64,000 nt of DNA from Planctomicrobium sp051465645 (GCF_051465645.1 NZ_CP195790.1:4092001-4156000), one strand, 5' to 3'; counted from the stretch's first letter, positions 45,750 through 55,125 are shown. Numbers and translations are program-made. The notes: generated by a model from the letters alone, not told the origin.

Positions 45750-46613
45750 TTACGACAGGATCGGGAGAGCGACTGACCGATTCACCTGCAGGTCGGACAC
45801 TGGCAAGGCTGCGTTGAGGCTGCCTGAGCGGAATCCCTGCAGATCGAGAGTGACATATTTGAATCCAAGCTCCCGCATTTTTTCGACGAGTCCGGTGCGG
45901 AAGGTTTCGTCGACAAGACGCCCGAGTGCGTCGAGCGGGACTTCGATTCGAGCAAGTTCATTTTGCTCAAGACGAACGCGAAGTTCGCGAAGCCCCAGCG
46001 ATTCTCGCAGAAACTTCTCAGCTGCATCGACTCGACGTACGCGTTCTGGTGTGACGGTGACACCATAGGCGAGGCGACTCGACAGGCAAGGGCTGGCAGG
46101 TTTATCCCATACCGGGACGTTCCATTCTTTTGCCAATGCCCGGACATCGTCTTTGGTGAAACCTGCTTCGATCAACGGACTGCGAATATGATGCTCGCTG
46201 GCGGCTCGCATCCCGGGGCGGTGGTCTCCCTGATCATCAAGGTTGGCGCCGTTGCAGATGACGTCGACCTGAAAACGATCTCGAACGGTTTCCAGTTCAG
46301 TATAGAGTTCGGTCTTGCAGAAGTAGCAACGATCGCCGGCGTTCGCCTGGTAGCCGGGGACAGAGAATTCTTCTGTCCGGATGACTTCGTGATGAATCCC
46401 GATTTCGCTCGCAACCGCCTTCGCCGTTTCCAATTCTCCAGATGCCAGTGACGGGCTGACACCAGTGACAGCGATGGCATTCTGTCCGCAGGCGAGTGCT
46501 GCTGCTTTGGCGACAAGAGCACTGTCGACTCCCCCGGAAAACGCGACGGCGACTCGGCCATAGCTGCGCAACAGTTCGAGAAGCTGGTCAGATTTAGATC
46601 GAAAATTGGTCAT
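45750..46613 (-). CDS. larE: LarE-type ATP-dependent sulfur transferase
   Basis: A 287-residue PP-loop ATP pyrophosphatase of the LarE family, which adds sulfur to the pyridinium precursor of the nickel-pincer nucleotide used by lactate racemase and related enzymes. The PP-loop is AFSGGVDSALVA. A CYFC motif (GDRCYFCKTELY) and the reactive-cysteine segment ASPCLSSRLAYG are present. Whether this form donates its own cysteine sulfur or uses an iron-sulfur cluster cannot be decided from the sequence alone. No larA, larB or larC gene lies in the window. The ATG at 46613 gives the family N-terminus. It is 72 nt downstream of hisD on the same strand. Confidence 0.9.
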   Translation of the reverse strand: MTNFRSKSDQLLELLRSYGRVAVAFSGGVDSALVAKAAALACGQNAIAVTGVSPSLASGELETAKAVASEIGIHHEVIRTEEFSVPGYQANAGDRCYFCKTELYTELETVRDRFQVDVICNGANLDDQGDHRPGMRAASEHHIRSPLIEAGFTKDDVRALAKEWNVPVWDKPASPCLSSRLAYGVTVTPERVRRVDAAEKFLRESLGLRELRVRLEQNELARIEVPLDALGRLVDETFRTGLVEKMRELGFKYVTLDLQGFRSGSLNAALPVSDLQVNRSVALPILS

Positions 46614-46685
46614 GGAATACAGTACGGGTGACGAACACAATATTCAGTAGGAAGCGAAAATCGCCCGATGACAATTGACGGGGAC

Positions 46686-48053
46686 TTATGAGTCCTGAAG
46701 GCGAATGTCGACACTGGCCCGATGTGCTGTCAGTCCTTCTTTGTCTGCCATCGCGCGAACGGAATCCGCATCGTTGGCAAGGGCAGCCTGATTATACCGG
46801 ATGACGGATGATCGTTTGAGGAAATCATTCGCGCACAGCCCGTTTGCGAAGCGTGCCGTTCCGCCTGTCGGGAGAACATGTGACGGGCCAGCGACGTAAT
46901 CGCCAAGTGCCACTGGAGTGTAGTGCCCAAGGAAAATTGCTCCTGCGTTTTGGATTCGGGCGAGCAGTTCTTCCGGGTTGTCTGTTGAAATGTGGAGGTG
47001 CTCAGTTGCGAGTTCATCTGTCAGTCGGACAGCTTCCTCAACGGATTGTGCGAGGATCAGGGCTCCGTAATCCTCAAGGCTTTGTCGAGCAAGATCGCCA
47101 CGTTCCAGACGCCCTAACTGTTCTTCCAGTTCGCGCTGGACACTGCTGATGAGTGATGGTTCCCACGTAATCAACACTGCAGAGCCGGGGCTATGCTCCG
47201 CCTGTGAAATGAGATCACTGGCGACGAACGCCGGATTTGCAGAGTCGTCAGCGAGGACGATCACTTCGCTCGGCCCTGCGATGCTGTCGATATCGACTTC
47301 GCCGAAAACGTGTCGTTTTGCCAAAGCGACGAACAGGTTGCCTGGCCCTACAATCTTGTCGACGCGTGGAAGTCCTTCGATTCCGTATGCGAGCGCGGCA
47401 ACAGCCTGTGCTCCTCCAATACGATAAACTTCGGTGATTCCGAGTTCGTGGCACGTTGCGAGGAGATCGGTGTTGTAGGCACCAAATGGAGTTGGTGGAA
47501 CGACGATGGCAATCTCTTTAACGCCAGCAGCCTGAGCGGGCAGTGCCGTCATCAGCACGGTCGACGGATATGCGGCGGCCCCGCCGGGAACGCAGATTCC
47601 GATTCGCTTTAATGGAACGTATCGTTGGCGCAATTCGACTTTGGCTGAGTCGATGACGCGTTGAATCACGACGTCCTGCGTCAGAATGGCACGTTGGAAT
47701 TCGAGGATGTTTTCGCGGATTCGACGGATTGTCGCGAGAAAGGCAGGATCGGCTGCTGCGTGTGCTGAGGCGAGTTCTTCTGCGCTGACTCGTAAGGTCT
47801 CAGGAGTGACTTCCTTGCGGTCGAGCTTCTTCGTGTATTCGAGGACCGAAGAGAGCCCTTGCTGTTTGACGTCACGACAGATCGTCTCAACGACCTGTTG
47901 AGGGGTCAGTGGCTGCCCGAAAAGGTCGATGGTTCGTTGCCGTCCGGCTTCGGAGACCACATTCCCGTCCGGGCTCAGCTTGTTTCGCAACTCTAACAGT
48001 TGAGCGGCTGCGTCCCCGGTTGAACAATCAATAGTGCGGATCGATAACGGCAT
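46686..48053 (-). CDS. hisD: Histidinol dehydrogenase
   Basis: A 455-residue protein, slightly longer than typical. It catalyses the last two oxidations of histidine biosynthesis, L-histidinol to L-histidine, using NAD and Zn2+. Signatures are VPGGAAAYPSTVLMTA, GGAQAVAALAYG, the family block DSIAGPSEVIVLAD, the metal-ligand QAEHSPGS (Gln and His) and the catalytic Glu-His in ATEHLHI. The ATG at 48053 follows GGAG at 6-9 nt; a longer open frame to 48161 lacks homology. No other his gene is nearby. It is the first gene of a minus-strand cluster with larE and a membrane-protein gene. Confidence 0.95.
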   Translation of the reverse strand: MPLSIRTIDCSTGDAAAQLLELRNKLSPDGNVVSEAGRQRTIDLFGQPLTPQQVVETICRDVKQQGLSSVLEYTKKLDRKEVTPETLRVSAEELASAHAAADPAFLATIRRIRENILEFQRAILTQDVVIQRVIDSAKVELRQRYVPLKRIGICVPGGAAAYPSTVLMTALPAQAAGVKEIAIVVPPTPFGAYNTDLLATCHELGITEVYRIGGAQAVAALAYGIEGLPRVDKIVGPGNLFVALAKRHVFGEVDIDSIAGPSEVIVLADDSANPAFVASDLISQAEHSPGSAVLITWEPSLISSVQRELEEQLGRLERGDLARQSLEDYGALILAQSVEEAVRLTDELATEHLHISTDNPEELLARIQNAGAIFLGHYTPVALGDYVAGPSHVLPTGGTARFANGLCANDFLKRSSVIRYNQAALANDADSVRAMADKEGLTAHRASVDIRLQDS

Positions 48054-48449
48054 GGACTTCTCCGGAATTCCGTATTCCAGCAACGATTGAGCAGTACGCT
48101 CGAAAATGTAATCCCGTTCACAGCAGGAGCGAATCGCGGGAGCCCCTTGTCTCTTGGACAAGATCAGCTGTTTCCCGGTGGAGCGTTATTCCTGGTCAGC
48201 AGGAGCATTTCTGCGCCACTGAGGAACTCACGATCTTGATTCTCAGTCTGAAGTGAGGGGGAAACAATTGCTTTTTCAACCTCTGGTTTCACTATTGTGA
48301 ATCGAGGGACCCTGTTTCTGCAACCAGAGCGGCGAAGGCGAAGACTCGATACCGAAATCGATGTGTCATAATCGACACGATCTCATAGTGCGATCGGATC
48401 TTGCTGTTGGTTCAGCACTGTGTTGATGCAGTAATAAGGCTGGTGCAAT
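48054..48449. other. Intergenic region upstream of hisD
   Basis: About 400 bp between the fMet tRNA terminator and hisD, both minus-strand. It should carry the hisD promoter. I saw no hisD attenuator-like His-codon leader and no RNA gene. Confidence 0.35.
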
Positions 48450-48487
48450 AAAAAAGCCGCTGTTTGCCATGAAGACAAACAGCGGCT
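48450..48487 (-). terminator. Rho-independent terminator of the initiator tRNA gene
   Basis: A 12-bp perfect stem (48455-48466 with 48476-48487) with a 9-nt loop, followed on the minus strand by a T-run (complement of 48449-48455). It lies 39 nt beyond the tRNA 3' end. Confidence 0.9.
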
Positions 48488-48526
48488 AATTCTGGATTCG
48501 CTCTCACAGCCAGAGAGACGAATAAG

Positions 48527-48600
<74 letters not shown>

Positions 48601-48612
48601 TCATAGATCCAC

Positions 48613-48640
48613 ATACTAGCAGACGGAATTCATTTGTCGA
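48613..48640 (-). promoter_or_regulatory. Promoter of the initiator tRNA gene
   Basis: On the minus strand, TCGACA (48640-48635) and TAGTAT (48618-48613) are separated by 16 bp, with the -10 ending 12 nt before the mature 5' end of the tRNA. Both boxes resemble sigma-70 elements. Confidence 0.6.
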
Positions 48641-49111
48641 ACGAACAGCGACAATCATTTTCAGAAATTGCGTTGCTAGCGAACTAGTGTTTGTTGATGT
48701 GAGATGTTGACTCTCGTTAAGTAATGATTTTGCAATTGGTTGTGGCTGGATTCCGAGAGAGTCGTTGTGACGCATTCGATGTTGCTGTTGTTTAAATGGA
48801 TTGTCGAAGGATTGCTGTAGGCGGATCTCAGGGCATGAAGATAAAGTTGGTCACCTGTCTCTCTTCGCAGCATGTTAGTTTGGCTGTACGGGGAAGTCGG
48901 GCAGGTCTGGGCAGGGCTGGTGAAATTGAGCAACTTGTCATGCAAACAGATGATCTCCTTTAGAATAGAGACTGTTACTCCCTGGCGTCCTCTTGGTGGA
49001 GTTCCCCTGTCTTAGTCAATTGCGATGCAATGACAGTGCAAAGAGAACATTGATACAAAATTGATCCAACTCGGAAACTGACCTGACGTCTCCTCTCGTT
49101 GATTGCGAACA
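48641..49111. other. Intergenic region upstream of the ABC exporter genes
   Basis: About 470 bp, AT-rich compared with its surroundings. An 89-codon minus-strand frame (48676-48945) is not protein-like. TAGAAT at 48962 could be a -10 for the ABC operon, but the nearest TTGTCA is 20 bp away. Confidence 0.35.
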
Positions 49112-49873
49112 ATGTCCATGATTCAGGTTGAATCGCTGGCTAAAGAATTTCATGACATGAAACGAGGTTCAGTCTTTGCGCTGGACCATGTGACATTTGA
49201 TGTGCAGCCCGGTGAGATTTTTGGACTCCTGGGACCAAACGGAGCAGGGAAGACAACCTGCCTGCGAATTCTCAGTACCGTGTTAAAGCCGACTCATGGT
49301 CAGGCGAAGATTGCAGGCTTTGATGTTGTCCGTCAGCCGCAAGAGGTTCGCTCCCATATCGGATTCATGTCGAACAACACCGGAATCTATGACCGGATGA
49401 CCGGTTGGGAGATGGTGGAGTACTACGGGCGGCTTTACAACATTCCTGAGAAGGTGCTGCAGCCGCGACTGGAAGAGATCTTCGAAACGCTGAAGATGAA
49501 TGACGTACGCGACGTCCTTGGCAGCAAAATGTCGACCGGGATGAAGCAGAAAGTGTCGATTGCCAGAACGATTGTGCACGATCCGCCAGTCTTGATCTTC
49601 GATGAACCCACGTCCGGGCTCGATATCCTTGTTGCGAGAGCAGTGCTGGAGACGGTCGAGTCGCTGAAGTCAAAAGGAAAGTGCATTATCTTTTCGACTC
49701 ACATTATGAGTGAAGTGGAAAAGCTGTGTGATCGTATTGCGATCATTCATCGCGGTCGAATTCTTGCGATGGGGACCGTCGAAGAACTTTGTCGATTGCA
49801 TGGCCAGGCTGATATTGAAGACGTGTTTTTCAAACTCATTCGCGATCTCGAAGACTCGCTCGCTGACGTTTGA
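49112..49873 (+). CDS. ABC transporter ATP-binding protein (NatA-like)
   Basis: A 253-residue nucleotide-binding subunit. Walker A is GPNGAGKTT, the Q-loop lies near GFMSNN, the ABC signature is the variant STGMKQK, Walker B is VLIFDEPTSGLD, and the switch His is in STHIMSE. The best match by pattern is the NatA/CcmA-like group of type-2 exporters. With the next gene (24 nt downstream) it forms an exporter of the NatAB type. The ATG at 49112 was chosen; ATG at 49118 and TTG at 49103 are also in frame. Confidence 0.9.
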   Translation: MSMIQVESLAKEFHDMKRGSVFALDHVTFDVQPGEIFGLLGPNGAGKTTCLRILSTVLKPTHGQAKIAGFDVVRQPQEVRSHIGFMSNNTGIYDRMTGWEMVEYYGRLYNIPEKVLQPRLEEIFETLKMNDVRDVLGSKMSTGMKQKVSIARTIVHDPPVLIFDEPTSGLDILVARAVLETVESLKSKGKCIIFSTHIMSEVEKLCDRIAIIHRGRILAMGTVEELCRLHGQADIEDVFFKLIRDLEDSLADV

Positions 49874-49897
49874 GCCTCCCGGATTGGATCTGCATCA

Positions 49898-52318
49898 ATG
49901 AGATGGAAAAACATCTTTCTGATTTTTCAACGTGAAGTCCGCGACCAGCTGCGCGATCGACGAACGTTATTCATGGTGGCTGTCCTCCCTCTGCTGCTGT
50001 ATCCCGCAATGGGGATCGGCATGGTGCAGATGACCGTAACGTTTGCTGAGCAAATGCGTCGGGTCATTGTTGTCGGCGCTGATCAGTTGCCGGAACCGTC
50101 CTTTATCGTCGATGGCCAGTTCTCGCCACGATTTTTTGATCGCCCGGAGCAGGCTGGAACGATTCGGATTCTGACGGACCAGCCTGAGGGACTGAAATTC
50201 GAACCGAATTTGGAAGTTCGTTCTGAAGTCGCCGAGTTCATGAAGCAGGTCGACATTCGTCGGGATCGCATTCTGCGCCTGGCGGAAGTGCAGTCGACTC
50301 TTGATCGACTTCCACCGGAATCTGATCTCGTGCAGTCAATGCGAGACGAAGAGAAGACCTTGCGAGTTGAGATCGAGCATTGGTTTTCCAAGGCCCCGGC
50401 TCAGGTCTTGATCGTCTTTCCTCGTGACTTTCTGACGAAGTACAACGAACTGACGGCGTCATTGGAGAAGATGAACAAGGACGAATTGAAGAAAGCTTCC
50501 GTCCCTCGTCCGATCGTCTTGCACAACAGTGCGAATGAGAAATCGGAAATCGCGTATCAGCGCGTTCGTGTTGTGCTAAAGAATTGGGAATCCTCGCTTC
50601 TTGAACAGCGTTTGGAAGCGGCTGGCCTGCCTGCATCACTGCAGCGGCCGGTGCCGATGACGCCTGTGGACCTTGCCGAGCCAGAGCAGATTGCTGCGAA
50701 TGTCTGGAGCAAGATCTTTCCTGCCTTGCTGGTCATTATGTCAGTGACCGGCGCGTTCTACCCTGCGATCGATCTGGGAGCAGGGGAAAAAGAACGAGGC
50801 ACAATGGAGACGCTGCTGATTTCTCCTGCGACCAGAACAGAGATTGTTTACGGCAAGTTCTTCACAGTGATGCTGTTCAGCTTGACGACGGCGTTGTTGA
50901 ACCTGTGCAGTATGGGATTTACCGGACAGCACATGTTCTCTGCGATCAGCGCGACTCGGGCGAATCCGATGGGAGATATCTCGTTTCCCCCACTGGAATC
51001 GTTGATGTGGGTTGTTCTACTCGCAATTCCGTTGGCCGCATTATTCAGCGCCCTGAGCCTGTCTCTGGCGATGTTCGCACGCAGCAGCAAGGAAGGTCAG
51101 TATTATCTGACGCCGTTATTGCTGGTGACGATGGGACTGACAATGTTCTGTCTCAATCCGGCAGTCGAACTCACACCGTATTACAGTATTCTACCTGTGA
51201 CAGGGCCTGCGTTGCTCTTGAAGGCACTGTTGCTCGGGACCTCGACTCAGTCTCTGGCGTTTTATGCGATCCCGGTACTGGTGACGAGTTGCGTTTACAG
51301 TGCATTGGCACTGTGGTGGGCGACAGAGTTGTTTCAGCGTGAAGATATTCTTTTCCGCGAAGCCGAGCAGATTAACCCACGATTGTGGTTGAAACACCTG
51401 TTGCGGGAAAAGGAACCGACTCCGAGTTTCGCGGAAGCGGCCGTCTGTTTCGTGCTGATTGCCATGTTGCAGTTCCTGTTTTTGACCTCGATGCAGGGCT
51501 CCCCGGAACTGTTGGCCACGCCGGTTAAAATGGTCACGGTTCAGCTGGTTTATCTGGTTGCGACTGTTGGACTGCCCCCGGTGTTCATGGCATTGTTGTT
51601 AACCAGCCATGCCCGACGAACGTTGAAGCTGGTCTGGCCGCGTTTCTCCATGCTCGCGGTAGGTGTCACCCTTGCATTCACGTTGCAGCCACTGGTACTT
51701 GAGATGATGGCGTGGTTGGACCCGTACTTCCCGCCGCTTCCCCCGGGCGCGAAACAGCTGATGGACGCGATGGGAACCGATCAGGTCCCGTTGTGGTTGA
51801 CGTTCTCTGCCTTTGCGATTGCTCCGGCAATCTGTGAGGAACTGGCGTTTCGTGGGTTTATCCTGAGTGGATTGCAACATTCTGGAAGACGGTGGTTACC
51901 GATCATGCTTTCGGCGTTGTTGTTTGGAGTCATTCATATGATTCCCAAGCAACAGTTCAATGCTGCGTTGCTTGGAGTCGTGATCGGATTGCTGGCTGCA
52001 AGAAGTGGGAGTCTGCTGCCGGGAGTTCTGTTCCATCTGATCTTCAATGGAAATCAGGTCCTGGCGATGCGGTTGAAACCGGAATCGCTGGAATCAGGGA
52101 TCTGGCCGTGGCTGGTTTACACAAAAGGAAGCGGCGCGGAATTCGAGATGAGTTTCACAACGGGAACACTGATCGTTTGCGGAGTTGTTTCAGCGACGCT
52201 GTTATACTGGCTGGTTCGACAGGATCGACGGACAGATCATTTTCTGGAGCGTGGGGCAGGTGAGGAACGCCGACTGAATCCCGTGAGCGCCAAGTCTGAG
52301 CACATTCCTAAAGCCTGA
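49898..52318 (+). CDS. ABC-2 permease (NatB-like) fused to a CPBP intramembrane protease
   Basis: An 806-residue fusion. The N-terminal half is a NatB-type permease: helix 1 (about 25-45), a large extracytoplasmic domain (about 55-270), then membrane helices with the GAGEKERGTMETLLISPATR cytosolic motif. From about residue 510 a further helical bundle ends in a CPBP (CAAX protease/bacteriocin-processing) domain. It has E647-E648-x3-R652 (EELAFR), H680 in FGVIHM and HLIFNGN, the three motifs of active glutamyl intramembrane proteases. The protease could process an exported substrate or a subunit, which is inference. It is co-transcribed with the ATPase gene. Confidence 0.88.
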   Translation: MRWKNIFLIFQREVRDQLRDRRTLFMVAVLPLLLYPAMGIGMVQMTVTFAEQMRRVIVVGADQLPEPSFIVDGQFSPRFFDRPEQAGTIRILTDQPEGLKFEPNLEVRSEVAEFMKQVDIRRDRILRLAEVQSTLDRLPPESDLVQSMRDEEKTLRVEIEHWFSKAPAQVLIVFPRDFLTKYNELTASLEKMNKDELKKASVPRPIVLHNSANEKSEIAYQRVRVVLKNWESSLLEQRLEAAGLPASLQRPVPMTPVDLAEPEQIAANVWSKIFPALLVIMSVTGAFYPAIDLGAGEKERGTMETLLISPATRTEIVYGKFFTVMLFSLTTALLNLCSMGFTGQHMFSAISATRANPMGDISFPPLESLMWVVLLAIPLAALFSALSLSLAMFARSSKEGQYYLTPLLLVTMGLTMFCLNPAVELTPYYSILPVTGPALLLKALLLGTSTQSLAFYAIPVLVTSCVYSALALWWATELFQREDILFREAEQINPRLWLKHLLREKEPTPSFAEAAVCFVLIAMLQFLFLTSMQGSPELLATPVKMVTVQLVYLVATVGLPPVFMALLLTSHARRTLKLVWPRFSMLAVGVTLAFTLQPLVLEMMAWLDPYFPPLPPGAKQLMDAMGTDQVPLWLTFSAFAIAPAICEELAFRGFILSGLQHSGRRWLPIMLSALLFGVIHMIPKQQFNAALLGVVIGLLAARSGSLLPGVLFHLIFNGNQVLAMRLKPESLESGIWPWLVYTKGSGAEFEMSFTTGTLIVCGVVSATLLYWLVRQDRRTDHFLERGAGEERRLNPVSAKSEHIPKA

Positions 52319-52581
52319 ACCTGAGATGGTTCCTGAGACTGATGTCTTGTCTGTTGTGAAACTGTCAGATAAGGAATTCTTTTCTCGATCAATTCAGAAA
52401 GCACTTTAAGATTGAGGGAGCCGATTCCGGAACCGAGGCGTTAATCCGCTGGCATTTCGGACGGGTTCCTTGCGACTTGGACGGCAGAAACCGATCATGA
52501 AGTGGGCGACAGACATCCAGTATCAGGAAACCTTGTTTGCAGCACGTCAATTGATCTGATTTCTTGCTGATTGAAATTGAT

Positions 52582-53823
52582 ATGGAATGGACTCGCACCG
52601 GAATACTCTGTCTCTTTGCACTGCTAACCTGTCAGGTTGCGGTCGGGGAAGAGTCTGCTTCCGTTCTGGTGCAGCAGTTGGGCCATCCTCGTTTTCAAGT
52701 TCGCGTGGCTGCCGAACAGGAACTGCTCACTCGCGGGATTGTCGGGTTGCGCGCAACGAGCCTGGGGGCGAAATCGAATGACCCAGAGATTCGACGGCGC
52801 TCGCAGCGGCTCGTGAGCGTCTTGCAGAAACTGGCGTTCATTGAGCAACAGGAGCGGGTTCGTAACGATCCCTGGCTGGCTGGCGAAGAACTGGCTCCTG
52901 CATGGGAATTCTATCAGTCAATCGCCAGTGATAGCCCGGCAGCGAGAAATCTGTATGTGAAGATGATTGAGCAAGAATCCGAGTTGATGACTTCTGTCGT
53001 CTTGCGACCGAAAGAGTGGACTCTGGATTTCGAGCGTCGCTGTGCTGACTTGCGGACGTTTGTTGACCGCCGCATCAGTCGTGATTTGAACACGGCTTCC
53101 ATCATGACGCTGCTATTTCTGGCGATTCATCCTGACAATCGGATGAGTCCACTCTCAGCTGGAACCGTGGGGACTCTGGTTAGTGATCCTGAGTTTTATT
53201 CCACGGTGGTCCGTGCTCCCAATGATGAGCGCGAAGTTTACATGACATTTCTCAGTCAATGGGTCGAATCATCCGGTCATTCCAGTCCAGCGTCGCGGTT
53301 GCAGCTTGCATCGAAGTTTCAATTGAAAGCCGGAGTCGTTCCTGCACTCGAAATCCTTTCGAACTATAAATCGGTGGGGCTGTCTCGGACGCAGTTGCAG
53401 AACGCCATCGGATTTCTGGCAGTCTACGGTAGTGTCGATGTGGTTCCGGAACTGGAAAAACTGCTGGACCCGGAACGCTTCCAACCTCCGACTTTGGACA
53501 CTGACGGCCCTCTTGTGCTGCCTGAGCCACACAGAGAAGACCGTCGTTCAAAATCGGAGCAGAGTGCAGAGGCACAACAGAATCTGATGGTAAACGACAC
53601 CGCTTTGCTGGCGATCCTGAAGATTACGAAGCAGGATCCCAAGAAGTACGGGTTTGCCAATATGAGAATTGATAATCAACAGCGAGCACCGCTTATCAAT
53701 GCGAGCTTTGCGACGGATGGAGCGCGCCGATTAGCTCTGTCACTCTGGCTCGCCTGGCGAATTGAACATGCTCATCGGTTGTTGCCGCCATCAAGTGATG
53801 CGAGCGAAGGTGTCGAAGCTTAA
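52582..53823 (+). CDS. Exported HEAT-like repeat protein of unknown function
   Basis: A 413-residue protein with a signal peptide (about residues 1-22, ending in AVGEE). The next 60 residues (LVQQLGHPRFQVRVAAEQELL and EIRRRSQRLVSVL) are typical of planctomycete HEAT-like modules, and a long mostly helical region follows. A Glu/Ser-rich stretch near residue 320 looks flexible. No enzymatic motif was recognised. The ATG at 52582 was chosen over a TTG-type start six codons upstream. It is convergent with the small gene at 53839. Confidence 0.75.
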   Translation: MEWTRTGILCLFALLTCQVAVGEESASVLVQQLGHPRFQVRVAAEQELLTRGIVGLRATSLGAKSNDPEIRRRSQRLVSVLQKLAFIEQQERVRNDPWLAGEELAPAWEFYQSIASDSPAARNLYVKMIEQESELMTSVVLRPKEWTLDFERRCADLRTFVDRRISRDLNTASIMTLLFLAIHPDNRMSPLSAGTVGTLVSDPEFYSTVVRAPNDEREVYMTFLSQWVESSGHSSPASRLQLASKFQLKAGVVPALEILSNYKSVGLSRTQLQNAIGFLAVYGSVDVVPELEKLLDPERFQPPTLDTDGPLVLPEPHREDRRSKSEQSAEAQQNLMVNDTALLAILKITKQDPKKYGFANMRIDNQQRAPLINASFATDGARRLALSLWLAWRIEHAHRLLPPSSDASEGVEA

Positions 53824-53838
53824 TCCGGCCGCCCTGAT

Positions 53839-54108
53839 TTATGCTTCGTCGTGCTGCCGGTTGCTTCTGAGTTGCTCAATGCCGTTCTGAAAACGTTGAG
53901 CGTTCCAAGGCACAAGAGCGATCGTCTTCTCTTGCCTGTCTTCATCAAGAAATGTGATCTGGAATTCGGTCAGAAAGAAGTAGCGTCGGGACTGCACTGA
54001 TTGAATGTCAGACGCGGAGATATCACGTATCAATCCGAGTGCTCGCAGAAGTGGACGCATCGGATAGGCGATTGCGTTGGCATCAATCCGAATCGAACGA
54101 GAGGTCAT
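53839..54108 (-). CDS. Small conserved-looking protein, 5' region disrupted by an IS630 element
   Basis: An 89-residue protein with no recognised domain. The sequence (SIRIDANAIAYPMRPLLR, FFLTEFQITFLDEDRQEK) looks like a folded beta-rich protein. The IS630 element starts 11 bp upstream of the ATG at 54108. If the element and one TA are removed in thought, the frame continues upstream without a stop, and another ATG appears at 55160-55158, giving an N-terminus ten residues longer. The insertion therefore hit the first codons or the leader, and the gene may no longer be expressed normally. Confidence 0.55.
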   Translation of the reverse strand: MTSRSIRIDANAIAYPMRPLLRALGLIRDISASDIQSVQSRRYFFLTEFQITFLDEDRQEKTIALVPWNAQRFQNGIEQLRSNRQHDEA

Positions 54109-54119
54109 GACAACATCTA

Positions 54120-54142
54120 GAGCATTTTGCAAATTGATCTCC
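54120..54142 (+). repeat. Left terminal inverted repeat of the IS630 element
   Basis: About 23 bp starting GAGCATTTTGCAAATT, matching the right end at roughly 16 of 23 positions. Confidence 0.8.
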
Positions 54143-54191
54143 ACATGATGTGTCGAATTTGGGAGAGTGTGTCGCGTCATGGAGGACCATT

Positions 54192-54557
54192 ATGTCGAAT
54201 GCACTCTCCGTCGATTTGCGGCGTCGGATACTGGAAGCGATTGACCAGGGTGTCAGTCAGTCTCAGGTGGCTCGCACGTATCGGGTCGACCGGAAAACAG
54301 TTTGGAGCCTAATTCACCATCGTCAGAAAACCGGATCTCTCGAACCGATCCGTGCTGGAGTGGGGCGAAAATCCAAAGTCGCCCATCGTCAAGCGGACAT
54401 CAGGCAGGCCATTGCAGACAATTCCAGCCTGACGTTGCAGTCCCTGATTGATCAGTTAGGGTTGGCCATCTCTGTTTCAGCATTGAGTCGCACCTTGCGT
54501 CGTTGGGGAATCCGGCTCAAAAAAAGTTCTGCACGCCTCAGAACAGCAACGTCCTGA
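54192..54557 (+). CDS. IS630 transposase, first frame (helix-turn-helix domain)
   Basis: A 121-residue product containing the DNA-binding half of an IS630 transposase: LRRRILEAIDQGVSQSQVARTYRVD (first HTH), then a second winged-helix-like segment with LSRTLRRWGIRLKKS. GGAGG lies 6-7 nt before the ATG. The frame ends at TGA 54555-54557. At the A7 run 54520-54526 (CTC AAA AAA AGT), a shift of +1, or loss of one A, joins it to the downstream frame in the sequence KKVLHASEQQRPDV. That is the expected continuation in this family. Confidence 0.88.
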   Translation: MSNALSVDLRRRILEAIDQGVSQSQVARTYRVDRKTVWSLIHHRQKTGSLEPIRAGVGRKSKVAHRQADIRQAIADNSSLTLQSLIDQLGLAISVSALSRTLRRWGIRLKKSSARLRTATS

Positions 54558-54558
54558 C

Positions 54559-55125
54559 GTGAAAGAGAAGCGTCGCTGGTGGGGGATTCTGGTTCGCCCC
54601 AAGCCCCAGCAGAGGCTCATCTTTCTCGATGAAACCGGGGCCAACACGAAGATGGCCCGACTTTACGGTTGGGGGAACAAGTCGGAACGTGTCCGCAGTC
54701 AGGTGCCACATGGGCACTGGAAAACGATCACATTCATTGCCGCACTCCGCTGCACCGGCGTGACGGCCCCCATGGTGCTGGATGGCCCCATGAATCGGGA
54801 ATCATTTCTGGCGTACATCCAGCAGTGTCTGGTTCCGACATTGAATCGCAAAGAGATTGTGGTGCTGGACAATCTCCCTTGTCACAAACAGCCAGAAGTC
54901 ATTCAAGCCATTGAAGCGGTCGGGGCCAGCGTCTTTTATCTGCCGCCTTATTCACCGGATTTCAATCCGATTGAGAAAGCGTTCTCGAAGCTGAAAGCAC
55001 TCCTCCGCAAATTCGCCGAACGGACCATTGAGAACCTCTGGAAGCGAATCGGAGCCCTCATCGAAACCTTCACTCCCAATGAATGCCGAAACTATTTCCT
55101 GAGTTGCGGATACAGGGGAAGTTAA
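54559..55125 (+). CDS. IS630 transposase, second frame (DDE catalytic domain)
   Basis: A 188-residue downstream part of the transposase. The DDE triad is visible as Asp in IFLDETGAN, Asp in VVLDNLPCH and Glu in SPDFNPIEKAFSKLK. The coordinates start at an in-frame GTG. The true coding continuity begins in the A7 run near 54526, so translation probably needs a frameshift or slippage, or the copy is broken. The C-terminus (FLSCGYRGS) is typical, indicating an otherwise complete element. Confidence 0.88.
   Translation: MKEKRRWWGILVRPKPQQRLIFLDETGANTKMARLYGWGNKSERVRSQVPHGHWKTITFIAALRCTGVTAPMVLDGPMNRESFLAYIQQCLVPTLNRKEIVVLDNLPCHKQPEVIQAIEAVGASVFYLPPYSPDFNPIEKAFSKLKALLRKFAERTIENLWKRIGALIETFTPNECRNYFLSCGYRGS

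Noticed and set aside
48676..48945. 89-codon minus-strand frame upstream of the initiator tRNA
   Set aside because: The composition is not protein-like, and it would run toward the tRNA promoter; there is no start signal.
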